Notes: generated by a model from the sequence alone, not told the origin. 64,000 nt of DNA from Alkaliphilus serpentinus (GCF_009017255.1 NZ_WBZB01000013.1:204404-268403); one strand, 5' to 3'; positions 40,968 to 49,998 are shown, counted from the first letter of the stretch. Made by a program: numbers and translations.

Positions 40968-42158
40968 TTAATGTCTAAGCCATTTCATGATTTCCTGAGG
41001 GGTTGCATTTTTTCCATACATCAGGATTGCGGTTTTAAATAGCTTCCCTGCCAGCTTCATAACAAAATAGGTGGTAACACATAGTATTAATAAGCTTAAG
41101 ATGATTTCGATTGCTGGCACTTGATTGGCTAAGGTTATCCTAACCAGCATCACTCCAGGGGTTGAAAAGGGGAAATAGGTTCCGATCTTTGCTACAATTC
41201 CATGGGGATTTGCTAATATAGGCCCGAAGAACATAAAGGGTAGCATTGGTAATATAAATATCATCCCTTGAAAATTTCCAGCTGATGCTGGGTCTTCTAT
41301 GGTTGAGCCAAGGCTTACGAACATAGAAAAATATAATAAGTAGCCCAATAGAGCAAATAGAAGCATTATCGGTAATTCCTTTATCGCTAACAGTTGAAAA
41401 ACTGGAATATCAAATAGATAATAGGCAATGGGAATTCCAACCGCCAGCCATACCAAAACTTGAATCATCCCTAATACAAAGCATCCAATAATCTTTCCCT
41501 GCATTAGATCCCTTGGGGTTACTGAGGACATTAAAACCTCCACCATTTTATCCTTTTTTTCCTGGGTTGCACTCTGAAAGGTCATTGATCCAGAAATAAA
41601 AATGGAAAAATAGATTATGGCTGCGAAGATGGCTGGAATGATTTTTCTCATAAAATCTTCCTTCTCCCCTTCTGCATTTATGATATTTAAACTATAGCCC
41701 TCTCTAAGCTCTTGAATTTGTTGATTACTTAACCCTAGGTCTGACATCTTTCTATTTTCGATAATTTGGTTTACAGCAGCTTCTATGCTACTGGTGTTGG
41801 GCTTTGCATCATCTAGAGTATATAAATTAATTCTATTAGATGCCATGGCCTCCTCATTAAGCTCTAAATAACTTGTTCTAGCTTTTTTCCCCTCCTTACG
41901 GAGATCCTCAATAGTTCCATCATATTGAAGAACTTTTATTTCTTCTTCATTAAAGCTTGCCTCTAGCTCCTGATAAATGCCTATTTCATCCCTTACATAA
42001 AGGGTGTGAACTTGATTAAATTCCAGCATGCTTAAAAGGGAAGGAAGACCACCAAATATAATCATCATTAAAGGAGTAAGAATAATTGAAATTAAAAAGG
42101 ATTTATTGGTTAAGTTTTTCTTTATTTCCCATGAAGCCACCTTTAATGTATTAGTCAT
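40968..42158 (-). CDS. ABC-2 type exporter permease (NatB-like)
   Basis: 396 residues: one helix at ~20-42, a ~135-residue extracytoplasmic loop, then five or six helices (~170-385). FQSATQEKKDKMVEVLMSSVTPRDLMQGKIIG near 200-230 is the conserved ABC-2 permease region before the third helix. Overlaps the ATPase gene by 8 bp. NatAB homologues export sodium or drugs; the substrate here is unknown. Confidence 0.87.
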   Translation of the reverse strand: MTNTLKVASWEIKKNLTNKSFLISIILTPLMMIIFGGLPSLLSMLEFNQVHTLYVRDEIGIYQELEASFNEEEIKVLQYDGTIEDLRKEGKKARTSYLELNEEAMASNRINLYTLDDAKPNTSSIEAAVNQIIENRKMSDLGLSNQQIQELREGYSLNIINAEGEKEDFMRKIIPAIFAAIIYFSIFISGSMTFQSATQEKKDKMVEVLMSSVTPRDLMQGKIIGCFVLGMIQVLVWLAVGIPIAYYLFDIPVFQLLAIKELPIMLLFALLGYLLYFSMFVSLGSTIEDPASAGNFQGMIFILPMLPFMFFGPILANPHGIVAKIGTYFPFSTPGVMLVRITLANQVPAIEIILSLLILCVTTYFVMKLAGKLFKTAILMYGKNATPQEIMKWLRH

Positions 42159-43065
42159 TATTCATACCTCCCTTTGCAATCTTTACAAAGATATCATGTA
42201 AGGATATTCGATCGATATGTAATTCCTTTATATCGATATCCTTTGATAGCTTCTGCAAAAACTCATTGACAGAAGCACCTTTTTTAAAATATATAACCTT
42301 GTTGTCGTCTACAGACTCTACACGTTCAACTGAAGGAAATAAAGTAAAATCAACGTTATAACCATTGTTGCCATTAATTGTACATTTGAAATTAGCAAAG
42401 GATTCTTTAATTTCCTCTAACCTTCCATATACAACCTTCTTGCCCTCATTGATTAGGAATATCCTATTACATAGGGCTTCTACCAAGTTCATTTGATGGG
42501 CTGAAAGCAAAACAGAGGTCCCACCCTTGGCAATTTCTCTGATTTCTTCTTTAAACACATCTTGGCTTACAGGATCTAATCCAGAGAAGGGCTCATCTAA
42601 AATCAATAGCTCTGGCTCATGTAGAATTGAAGCTATAAATTGTACCTTCTGGGCCATTCCCTTTGATAATTCCTCAATCTTAACTTTTTCCTTACCCTTT
42701 AGGTTAAACTTCTCTAGATACTCTAATATTCGTTTTTTTGCTTTATCCTTTGGATAGCACTTTAAGTCTGCTAAATACAATAATACATCCATTACCTTAA
42801 CATTCTTGTATAGACCTCTTTCCTCGGGAAGGTAGCCTATTTTATTTATAGGAATCCCTTTGCTATTATGGTTATGGAAAAGTATTCTTCCAGAGTCAGG
42901 ATAGATAATCCCCATAATACTCCTAATGGTGGTGGATTTTCCAGCTCCATTTGGTCCAAGAATCCCCATTATTTCACCCTTATAAACCTCAAAGGAAATG
43001 TGATTTACTACCGTCTTACCACCAAACTCCTTTGATATGTTATCAATACTTAATATTTTTTCCAA
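42151..43065 (-). CDS. ABC exporter ATPase (NatA-like)
   Basis: 304 residues, probably starting at TTG (43065) with GGGGG nine bases upstream; the nearby ATG is out of frame. Walker A GPNGAGKSTT near 37, signature LSKGMAQK (SGG replaced by SKG, common in this subfamily), Walker B LLILDEPFSGLD, H-loop SAH. The C-terminal ~90 residues are the small regulatory region found in NatA/YhaQ proteins. Pairs with the overlapping permease gene. Confidence 0.9.
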   Translation of the reverse strand: MEKILSIDNISKEFGGKTVVNHISFEVYKGEIMGILGPNGAGKSTTIRSIMGIIYPDSGRILFHNHNSKGIPINKIGYLPEERGLYKNVKVMDVLLYLADLKCYPKDKAKKRILEYLEKFNLKGKEKVKIEELSKGMAQKVQFIASILHEPELLILDEPFSGLDPVSQDVFKEEIREIAKGGTSVLLSAHQMNLVEALCNRIFLINEGKKVVYGRLEEIKESFANFKCTINGNNGYNVDFTLFPSVERVESVDDNKVIYFKKGASVNEFLQKLSKDIDIKELHIDRISLHDIFVKIAKGGMNND

Positions 43066-43264
43066 ATAATCATGCCCCCTTATCGTTTGTTTATTCCCAA
43101 TAAATATAATATATCAAAGAATAGTTGGTAGTTCAAGTGACCTTACTGAAGGGATGGTAACTACCATAAAGAGCATTGGTATTATTTTATTTGTTAATTC
43201 ACAGGGGTTTATGGGCATATATTTATTATATTAGAAATAAAACTAAAGAGGGGAGTGATGAAGG

Positions 43265-43822
43265 ATGGAAGAAAAGGTTATAAGCTTAAAGGCCTGCTTT
43301 AAAGGCATTTTAAGTGATTTACTGATATTAGTTTTGAAATTATCTTTAGCTTTTGGTTTTTTTCTTGTTATAAATGGTTATAAAAACACCCTATATAATA
43401 GGTACGATATAGGATTTCGAAGCTCCCTGGTTAATCCATTAAAAACGGATATCTCATTAACAGATTTTGTGTTGCTTTATTTAACCTATATTATACTAGT
43501 AATATTATTAAGCTTTCTTCTTTATGTAATCTATAAGATTATATCTTTATTAGTGAAAGTACCTGGAAAAACCACCATTGATTTTGCTAAAGAGAAGATT
43601 ATTATAAAGAAAAATATATCTCCCTTTACAAAGATTGATGAAGAGATTTTATTTTATAAGATTATTGAAGCAGGTGTTAGACAAAACCTTTTACAACGAA
43701 TACTAGAAACAGGTGATTTGTACATGGAATATTTAGTTCTAAGTGAAACCGATTCCCATATTCGAGGTTTAGAAATCAAGTATATATCCTCGCCCTACCA
43801 GGTAAAGAAGAAGTTGCTATAA
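43265..43822 (+). CDS. Two-helix membrane protein with PH-like domain
   Basis: 185 residues. Two hydrophobic helices (about 20-38 and 68-95) then a cytosolic domain: FAKEKIIIKKNISPFTKIDEEI, a run NLLQRILETGDLYMEY and a final GLEIKYISSPYQVKKKL. This pattern resembles bacterial PH (bPH2/YdbS-like) domains, where the QR-x-L-G/T-x-G motif is typical. Function unknown. Binding site GGGGAG. Convergent with the mini-UvrC gene. Confidence 0.6.
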   Translation: MEEKVISLKACFKGILSDLLILVLKLSLAFGFFLVINGYKNTLYNRYDIGFRSSLVNPLKTDISLTDFVLLYLTYIILVILLSFLLYVIYKIISLLVKVPGKTTIDFAKEKIIIKKNISPFTKIDEEILFYKIIEAGVRQNLLQRILETGDLYMEYLVLSETDSHIRGLEIKYISSPYQVKKKLL

Positions 43823-43842
43823 CAAGGGGAGGAGCTAAACAA

Positions 43843-43880
43843 AAGAGTCTACCTTAAGCTCTTTAGCTAGGTAGACTCTT
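43843..43880. terminator. Bidirectional terminator overlapping a coding end
   Basis: AAGAGTCTACCT (43843-43854) pairs with AGGTAGACTCTT (43869-43880). The minus-strand arm encodes the last codons of the mini-UvrC protein and its TAA lies in the loop. Confidence 0.82.
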
Positions 43881-44867
43881 TATATAATTTAAGAATCCTT
43901 CAATATCTTTATCCTTCGATATATATAATATTGCCTTATTGGTGTCATCAGTCATTTCGGACCTTATGATATACTTAAAATCCAGGCCCCTTTTTTCATT
44001 AGAAGATTTTAACTGTTTAGCCCTTTTCCCTGCAGTTTCTATAAATTTCATAATCAGCTCTTTATCTATAGTTTCATAGCTTTGTTTAAAGGCTATTTTA
44101 TTATTTGTTATATAAAAAAGTTTGTAGCCTGATTCAATTTTCTCACCCATCAGGATGCAATTATTTGATTCATTTACCCTTTGGCAGTTATGTATATAAC
44201 TAAAATTGTGAAACATATCTCTATAGATGGTTGCTAACTCATATTGCTGCACTGATGCAGCTAGCTTCATTTTTTCCTCCAAAGCATTAATAAAGGTCTT
44301 CATCCCCTCTGACGTCGAAAATATCTCCATTAATGACTTATTATTGGATATCATAGAATCCTCATTTAGTTTTTGAGGCAAAGAACTAAAAGAGAATTGA
44401 TAGGTTTCTTTGTCCTTGAAAATTGGATAGATATTATCTAGCTGCTTAATGATTTCATGAAGAATGTTTTTGCTTCTAAAGGGCCCAAAACAGCATTCTT
44501 CGTCTCTTTCCAAAACCATAGCAATTGGTTTTTTTCTGGGACCCTTCTGCAATTTTAGGTATTTATAATTTTTATCCCTAGTATACTCAGCATTATACAT
44601 AGGCAAATGCTTTTTAATCAAAGCACATTCTAGTATTTTAGCCTCTAAATGGGTGTCTGTTAGAATATGTCTTACATCATATATATTCAATACCAAACGT
44701 TTGATTTTTTTCCACTCATGATGGGTATTGAAATAAGACAAAACCCTAGATTTTAACTGTTTACTCTTACCAATATAAAGGATATTCCCTTCTAAATCTA
44801 AAAACTGATATACCCCAGTTTTATTAGGGAGGTTATAGACTTTTTCCTTTAAATTCTCTGATACCAT
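43863..44867 (-). CDS. GIY-YIG nuclease, mini-UvrC (Cho-like)
   Basis: 334 residues from the ATG at 44867. N-terminal GIY-YIG nuclease: TGVYQF (Tyr20), LYIGKSKQLKSRVLSYF (Tyr31, Arg41) and the catalytic Glu in THLEAKILECALIK. A UVR motif (FINALEEKMKLAASVQQYELATIYRDMFHNF) lies near 190-220. The C-terminal RNase H-like nuclease and HhH domains of UvrC are absent, so it can make only the 3'-type incision, as Cho does in enterobacteria. It is co-directional with an 87-residue unknown protein. Confidence 0.82.
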   Translation of the reverse strand: MVSENLKEKVYNLPNKTGVYQFLDLEGNILYIGKSKQLKSRVLSYFNTHHEWKKIKRLVLNIYDVRHILTDTHLEAKILECALIKKHLPMYNAEYTRDKNYKYLKLQKGPRKKPIAMVLERDEECCFGPFRSKNILHEIIKQLDNIYPIFKDKETYQFSFSSLPQKLNEDSMISNNKSLMEIFSTSEGMKTFINALEEKMKLAASVQQYELATIYRDMFHNFSYIHNCQRVNESNNCILMGEKIESGYKLFYITNNKIAFKQSYETIDKELIMKFIETAGKRAKQLKSSNEKRGLDFKYIIRSEMTDDTNKAILYISKDKDIEGFLNYIKSLPS

Positions 44868-44900
44868 AATCATCATCCTTAAGTACCTTTGGGGAGTCTA

Positions 44901-45164
44901 TCATCCCTTCAGGCTCTTGATTCTCTTCTCAATATATTTCAAATCATAATTTTCAAAGTCCTTCTTACCATTTATAATAATAGCCTCATCATCCAGTTGA
45001 TGTTTAATTTTTAAAAACTGCATCTTTCCCGCTTCGTTTTCTTCTTCTGTATCACTACTAAAGCTTTCATATTTCCATTGTCTTCCCTGTTGATATATAA
45101 TAATGTTTAACTTCCCATCCTCTAAAGGTTTCTGAAGTACTTCAGCCAATTCTTGCAGTCTCAT
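44901..45164 (-). CDS. Small hypothetical protein upstream of the mini-UvrC
   Basis: 87 residues, acidic, soluble, rich in E/K. It contains NIIIYQQGRQWKYESF near 19-34, suggesting a beta hairpin. I recognise no domain. AAGGAGG with six bases spacing supports translation, and it is 34 bp upstream of the mini-UvrC gene, so co-transcription is likely. Confidence 0.6.
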   Translation of the reverse strand: MRLQELAEVLQKPLEDGKLNIIIYQQGRQWKYESFSSDTEEENEAGKMQFLKIKHQLDDEAIIINGKKDFENYDLKYIEKRIKSLKG

Positions 45165-45293
45165 ATGAATCCTCCTTAAAGAATTTTACTCTTTTTCTTT
45201 ATGTTTTCTAATTCTCTTCCTATTCATGAATACATTTTATCATAGCTATTATTAGCTGTACATTATTAATTGAATGATGGATTTCATAAACAA

Positions 45294-45443
45294 CTATAAT
45301 ATTGGTTGCCTTTTGTTTTTGGCGATTTTCCATAAACCAATGGTTAAAAGGGGTAATACATAAAATACTAAAAATCCCCACGTTACCGTCCCATAGCCCT
45401 TTGATATTAATTTCTTAAAGGTGGGTGAATTGATAATCTTCAT
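45294..45443 (-). CDS. 49-residue membrane microprotein
   Basis: Encodes MKIINSPTFKKLISKGYG, then one membrane helix WGFLVFYVLPLLTIGLW, then a basic tail ending RQPIL. AAGGAGG lies seven bases before the ATG (45443). Inside-positive flanks on both sides fit a single-pass protein. Family unknown. The rest of the 45165-45635 gap shows nothing else. Confidence 0.55.
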   Translation of the reverse strand: MKIINSPTFKKLISKGYGTVTWGFLVFYVLPLLTIGLWKIAKNKRQPIL

Positions 45444-45589
45444 CTTTAACCTCCTTATGAACTCTTAATGATATAGCCTACATAGTATCACCTGAGGTGA
45501 TAATTAGGAGCTCAGACTATTCTACCAGTCCATTAAAAATCCATTTTACAACCGATTTTAAGAATAATCACAGACTTTTTATTTCAGCA

Positions 45590-45620
45590 AAAAAAACGTC
45601 CTTTTCATGGACGTTTTTTT
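45590..45620. terminator. Terminator of the CsxC-family gene
   Basis: ACGTCC/GGACGT stem with A-run before and T-run after, bidirectional. Confidence 0.9.
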
Positions 45621-45635
45621 AGTGGTTGGAGATTT

Positions 45636-46421
45636 CTATTTAGCACATGGTCCTACTATTGGAGCAATTGCAACCTGCTGATTTTGTAATAGCTTAATGG
45701 TTAAGAAGATTACCATTTTTTCTTCAATCTCTCTAAATAGCTTTTCGCCAACAGGTAAGCGATAATTTGCTGTAGTTCTATCTAGGTGCTCATCAAATTC
45801 AACGATTCTACTGCTGATTAAATCACAATAGGGTAGTTCATTGTAATATTCGGTGCTGATTAAATTAATCTCTGATAAATCTGAGGAAAGTAGTCGATCC
45901 TTTTCTGCATATTCTGGTCTATTGATCTCCTGAGATCTCAAATATACAAACTCATCATTGCTTGTTCCTATAATTGGCAGTGGGTCATTTCCGTTAAAGG
46001 TAATTGGTGTTGTACAGTCAAAGGGTACATCTACTGTGCAATGTCTTATTTCACCACAAAGCCCATAGGGGTTGGAGCACCAGCCAGGTGTTGAGTATTC
46101 AATGTTTTTTCTTACGAAGCCTTTAATAAAGAGAACATTTGTATCTTGTAATAGCAAACATTGGGTGATTTTTAAGGTCTTTCTTATACGCTTTATATCC
46201 AAAGCCAGTTCAGGAAGCTTTATAGTAGAGCTTACGTTAAACTGAACATTTAATTCGGCTAATACAACAGGTAGCTTAGCAACGGCTCCAGCTGTGTTGG
46301 CGTTAATTGGCACTGGTGTATTCTCGCAACTGTTTACAGTACCACCCTTCACCTCGACAAATGGCCTTTTCATTGTTGTAGGTTGCGGTTTTTTAAATCT
46401 ATTATTATAATATTGGGACAT
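45636..46421 (-). CDS. CsxC-family spore coat/exosporium protein
   Basis: 261 residues from the ATG at 46421 (AAAGGAG, eight bases spacing). It matches the CsxC family: PVVLAELNVQFNVSSTIKLPELALDIKRIRKTLKITQCLLL near 53-95 and GFVRKNIEYSTPGWCSNPYGLCGEIRHCTVDVPFDC near 104-140, with a cluster of cysteines that may be cross-linked. CsxC was described as an exosporium protein in Clostridium sporogenes. Together with the gene repertoire it indicates a spore former. Expected in the mother cell late in sporulation; no sigma-K site was identified. Confidence 0.82.
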   Translation of the reverse strand: MSQYYNNRFKKPQPTTMKRPFVEVKGGTVNSCENTPVPINANTAGAVAKLPVVLAELNVQFNVSSTIKLPELALDIKRIRKTLKITQCLLLQDTNVLFIKGFVRKNIEYSTPGWCSNPYGLCGEIRHCTVDVPFDCTTPITFNGNDPLPIIGTSNDEFVYLRSQEINRPEYAEKDRLLSSDLSEINLISTEYYNELPYCDLISSRIVEFDEHLDRTTANYRLPVGEKLFREIEEKMVIFLTIKLLQNQQVAIAPIVGPCAK

Positions 46422-46535
46422 TTCTTTTTCTCCTTTCAATAAATATATTACTTCTTTCATAATGGTTGTTTATCTTTTGCCTAATACATGATATTCCCCT
46501 CATTTAATTAGGTTACATCAAGGAGTAAAAATAAT

Positions 46536-46570
46536 AAGAAACCTTCTAGCAGCAGAAGGTTTCTTGTTAT
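46536..46570 (-). terminator. Terminator of the OsmC-family gene
   Basis: AAGAAACCTTCT/AGAAGGTTTCTT 12-bp stem, followed on the minus strand by ATTATTTTTA. Confidence 0.82.
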
Positions 46571-46592
46571 TTTATAATATTTTTCTATTTAT

Positions 46593-46988
46593 TTATCGGT
46601 GGGTTTTTATGTTAAATTCAGGTGGTGTAAACATATGCTTCTTAACTGCACACATATCCATAGATCGAATAATGGCAGCTTCATACTTTTGTGGGAAATT
46701 ATCTGGTAAGGTTAAGTTTAAATGAACTTCCTCGATTAATCCCTCTTCAGAATTGACAACAGTATCTAATGTCAGTTTTAACCCTTCAGTATCAATTCCC
46801 TTGCTTTGACAAAAGCCTAGTGCATATATACCAGCACAGGTTGCAATGGAAGATAAAAACAAATCAAAGGGGGACGGGGCTGATCCTTCTCCCCCACCTC
46901 TTACTGGTTGATCAGTAGCAACAGTAAAGCCTTTAATGTTTGCATCTACCCGTTTACCACCAGGAAAGCTAACCTCTATTAATGGCAT
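46593..46988 (-). CDS. OsmC-like peroxidase/redox protein
   Basis: 131 residues from the ATG at 46988 (AAGGAG, nine bases spacing). OsmC/YhfA family: SPFDLFLSSIATCAGIYALGFCQSKG near 39-64 and MDMCAVKKHM near 112-121 carry the two cysteines of the peroxidatic pair. Members reduce organic hydroperoxides or bind acyl groups in the YhfA branch. Monocistronic. Confidence 0.85.
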   Translation of the reverse strand: MPLIEVSFPGGKRVDANIKGFTVATDQPVRGGGEGSAPSPFDLFLSSIATCAGIYALGFCQSKGIDTEGLKLTLDTVVNSEEGLIEEVHLNLTLPDNFPQKYEAAIIRSMDMCAVKKHMFTPPEFNIKTHR

Positions 46989-47175
46989 AATAATCACTCC
47001 TTAGTATTTATCTACTATCATTATACCACCCCCTCCCAAGGGGGTCAAGGATATTTCAATGTTCTCTATACCAAGATTGTAACACTACTGGCCAAGCTAA
47101 ATAGATTGAATTCTATATAATTATCGAAGGAACAAAAGCTTTAGGATAAACTTTTGAGATTCCTACAACTGACAA

Positions 47176-47201
47176 GAACCCTAAAGGCTTTGTTAGGGTT
47201 C
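47176..47201 (-). terminator. Terminator of the cheY gene
   Basis: GAACCCTAA/TTAGGGTTC 9-bp stem, 37 bp after the stop; weak T-run. Confidence 0.6.
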
Positions 47202-47237
47202 ATTAATAGACTATGTTCTTGATATAATATGTTGAAT

Positions 47238-47600
47238 CTAAACTCCAAGATGTTTTTTTATTTTTTCAACCACCAAATCCTCTTGGAAGGGTTTTACAAT
47301 AAAATCCTTTGCTCCTGCTTTTATGGCTTCAACCACCATTGCATTCTGTCCCATGGCAGAACACATAATGATCTTAGCATCAGGAAAATCCTTTATTATA
47401 TCCTTTACTGCCGCAATTCCATCTAGTTCTGGCATTGTTATATCCATAGTCATTAAGTCTGGTTTTAACTCTTTATACTTCATCACTGCTTGTTTCCCGT
47501 TTTCAGCTTCACCTACTACTTCAAAACCATTTTTCACAAGAATCCCTTCTAAAACTTTTCTCATAAAGGCAGCATCATCTGCAATTAAAACCTTTTGCAT
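47238..47600 (-). CDS. cheY: Stand-alone CheY-type response regulator
   Basis: 120 residues, receiver domain only. Phosphoacceptor Asp in LMTMDITMP near 54, acidic pair in IADDAA at 7-9, Thr/Ser in IMCSAMG near 83, and conserved Lys in IVKPF near 103. Sequence is close to chemotaxis CheY (VLIADDAAFMR...ENGKQAVMKYKE...). No chemotaxis genes are adjacent; it may serve flagellar switching from elsewhere or the orphan kinase at 21.4 kb. Confidence 0.9.
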   Translation of the reverse strand: MQKVLIADDAAFMRKVLEGILVKNGFEVVGEAENGKQAVMKYKELKPDLMTMDITMPELDGIAAVKDIIKDFPDAKIIMCSAMGQNAMVVEAIKAGAKDFIVKPFQEDLVVEKIKKHLGV

Positions 47601-47733
47601 ATCAACTTCTCCTATCTTATTATAGTCATTTTATTTACGGAACTATATTCAAATTGACTGGTACCTCTTATTTTACTCCTTATCTTATTCTACAAAAATT
47701 ATCATATTCCTTCACTTTTATCACATAAAAAAC

Positions 47734-47751
47734 AAGACGATAATCAGTCTT
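47734..47751. repeat. Target-site duplicate (terminator hairpin), 18 bp
   Basis: AAGACGATAATCAGTCTT, a hairpin (AAGAC/GTCTT), perfectly repeated at 47975-47992 on the other side of the inserted element. Confidence 0.92.
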
Positions 47752-47974
47752 CAGACTGTTGAAAAAGTAAAATTTCAAATCGGAAACAACTATGTTTTAA
47801 ATAAAGAGAAATATGTGGAGTTAATAATAAAAGAACGATAAGATGGAAGAACAGTATTTTCAATGTTTGAGCCGAAGGTGAGTTTTGAAAATACCTGACA
47901 TCTTTGAGTTCATCCTGCCTTTTGTCCGGGAACCAATTTCTCTGTTTTAAAATATAGGGGTTTTCAACAACCTC
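47752..47974 (-). mobile_element. 223-bp terminator-inserted MITE, copy B
   Basis: Reverse-orientation relative of the element at 23085-23308; read on the minus strand it runs from GAGGTTGTTGAAAA to TTTTTCAACAGTCTG. The two copies agree over most of their length (for example the shared core GGCAGGATGAACTCAAA and TTTTCAAAACTCACCTTCGG). Its end arms are TGTTGAAAA/TTTTTCAACA, while copy A has ATCGAAAAA/TTTTTCGAT: both arms changed together. Flanked by an 18-bp duplicated hairpin that was the ptsI terminator. Confidence 0.88.
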
Positions 47975-48005
47975 AAGACGATAATCAGTCTTGTTTATTT
48001 TTAAT
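47975..48005 (-). terminator. ptsI terminator hairpin (right duplicate)
   Basis: The 18-bp hairpin at 47975-47992 right after the ptsI stop; the T-run (minus strand TTTTTT) now stands only behind the left duplicate at 47734, because the element separated the two. Confidence 0.75.
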
Positions 48006-49715
48006 TTATTTTTTTAGGTTTTCTGCAATAAAGTTTCTAATTTCTTTAGAAGTTGAAAGGATTAATGTCTCTTCTGCCAACTTCTTCATTTCTAAATAAG
48101 ATAGCTCTGCAATTAATTTTCTAGCTGGTAGAATAGCGGATGCATTCATTGAAAATTCATCTAATCCCAGACCTAAAAGGATCGGAATAATATTCAGATC
48201 ACCAGCCATCTCTCCACACATTCCTACCCACTTCCCATCTGCATGGGCATAATCAATAATCAATTTTATCAATCTAAGAACAGCAGGATGGAAGGGCTCA
48301 TATAAATAGCTGACACCCTCATTTAATCGATCTACTGCTGTAGAATACTGAATTAAATCATTGGTTCCTATACTAAAAAAATCTACTTCCTTTATAAGTA
48401 AGTCACCAATTACTGCAGCTGCCGGTATTTCTATCATAATTCCTATTTCTATTTGGTTGCTATATTCAATAGACTTCTCCTTTAGTTCTCTTTTTACATC
48501 CTCTAATATTTCATTGGCAGCTCTAACCTCTTCAACCGACGATATCATTGGGTACATGATTTTTAAGTTGCCATAAAGACTTGACCTTAACAACGCCCTT
48601 AACTGAACCTTAAAGATTTCCGGTTGGTTAAGGGATATTCGAATTGCCCGATATCCAAGAAAAGGGTTAGCCTCCTTAGGAAGATTCAGATAAGGCAGCT
48701 CCTTGTCTCCACCGATATCTAATGTACGGATAATTACTGGCTTTCCTTCCATCTCTTCAAGTACCTCTTTATAGGCCTGAAATTGTTCCTCCTCTGTTGG
48801 CATATTGCTCCTGTTCATAAAAAGAAATTCTGTTCGATAGAGGCCTATTCCCTCTGCCCCATTTTTCAATGCCATCTTTACATCCCTAGGTGTTCCGATA
48901 TTACAACCTAATTCAACTTTTCTTTTGTCCTTGGAATAGGTGGCTTGGTCCTTTAATCTGAAAAGCTCCCGTCTCTTCAGCTCAAAGTACTTCTTTTTAA
49001 CGCTGTATTCTTCCATAATATGCATGTCAGGATTTCTATATCCTATTCCTTCTTGTCCATCGAAGACTATTGTATCTCCATCCTTCACCATCATAGTAAT
49101 ATTATTTACCCCTACAATTGCAGGAACCTCTAAATTTCTAGCCATAATTGCTGTGTGGCTTGTTGAACCACCTATTTCTGTTATAAAGCCTAAAACCTTT
49201 TCTAAGTTCATTGTTGCAGTATCTGATGGAGTCAGATCATGGGCAACTAATACTACTTCTTCAGATAGTTTTGATAAATCAATGGTTTCCCTTCCTAATA
49301 GGTTATTTAAAAGTCGCTTTCCAACATCCTTTATATCAGAGGCCCTTTCCCTCAAGTAGTCGTCTTCCATTGCCTCAAAAATACTAATAAAGCTTTTTAT
49401 CACTTCATTTGCAGCATAAGGGCTGCATACTTTTTCTTTTATAATTTTGTTTTTTATATCATTAATAAATTCTGGATCCATTAAAATCATTATATGGGCT
49501 TCAAATATAGCCGCCTTATCTAAACCCATTTTTCTTTCTGCCTCTGCCTTAACTTTTTCCAATTGAAGTATGGTAGCATCAATAGAGTGCTTCAATTGAT
49601 CTATCTCTCCATCCACATCATCAATATTTGCTTTTTCGATATTGAATTTCTGGCTCTTATAAATTAAAGCTTTTCCTATAGCTATTCCAGCAGAAGCACT
49701 TATTCCTTTAAACAT
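48006..49715 (-). CDS. ptsI: PTS enzyme I
   Basis: 569 residues, full-length EI. Phosphorylated His187 in GGSTSHTAIMARNLEVPAIVG; PEP-binding barrel with GAEGIGLYRTEFLF near 285-298, DIGGDKELPYL near 340, and ISIGTNDLIQYSTAVDR plus GMCGEMAG in the C-terminal half. It transfers phosphate from PEP to HPr. Last gene of the MurNAc operon, 12 bp after ptsH. Whether this is the cell's only EI cannot be told from the window. Confidence 0.96.
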   Translation of the reverse strand: MFKGISASAGIAIGKALIYKSQKFNIEKANIDDVDGEIDQLKHSIDATILQLEKVKAEAERKMGLDKAAIFEAHIMILMDPEFINDIKNKIIKEKVCSPYAANEVIKSFISIFEAMEDDYLRERASDIKDVGKRLLNNLLGRETIDLSKLSEEVVLVAHDLTPSDTATMNLEKVLGFITEIGGSTSHTAIMARNLEVPAIVGVNNITMMVKDGDTIVFDGQEGIGYRNPDMHIMEEYSVKKKYFELKRRELFRLKDQATYSKDKRKVELGCNIGTPRDVKMALKNGAEGIGLYRTEFLFMNRSNMPTEEEQFQAYKEVLEEMEGKPVIIRTLDIGGDKELPYLNLPKEANPFLGYRAIRISLNQPEIFKVQLRALLRSSLYGNLKIMYPMISSVEEVRAANEILEDVKRELKEKSIEYSNQIEIGIMIEIPAAAVIGDLLIKEVDFFSIGTNDLIQYSTAVDRLNEGVSYLYEPFHPAVLRLIKLIIDYAHADGKWVGMCGEMAGDLNIIPILLGLGLDEFSMNASAILPARKLIAELSYLEMKKLAEETLILSTSKEIRNFIAENLKK

Positions 49716-49727
49716 ATCTTAGTCCTC

Positions 49728-49991
49728 CTATGCCTCAAGATTCCCCTCCAGCAGTTTTGCTAAGGCCTCAAAAGCAGCTTCTTCATCTTCACCTGAAACC
49801 CTCAATAGAACTTCCTCATCCTTTCTAGCTCCGGAGCTGAGAAGATTCATAATGCTCTTACAACTGTATTCATTATCATTTTTAACCAACGCAATTTTTG
49901 ACCTGTATTTTTGTGCCTCTTTAACAATTAAAGCAGCAGGTCTGGCATGTAATCCTGTTTCACTTTTTATAACGATTAATTTCTCTAACAT
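49728..49991 (-). CDS. ptsH: PTS phosphocarrier HPr
   Basis: 87 residues. Catalytic His15 in GLHARPA and regulatory Ser46 in CKSIMNLLSSGARK are both present, so it is a true HPr able to be phosphorylated by HPr kinase, not a Crh (which lacks the His). Between crr and ptsI in the MurNAc operon. Confidence 0.96.
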   Translation of the reverse strand: MLEKLIVIKSETGLHARPAALIVKEAQKYRSKIALVKNDNEYSCKSIMNLLSSGARKDEEVLLRVSGEDEEAAFEALAKLLEGNLEA

Positions 49992-49998
49992 CTTCTCT

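Noticed and set aside
47323..47625. 100-residue plus-strand frame over cheY
   Set aside because: Antisense shadow of cheY with low-complexity translation.
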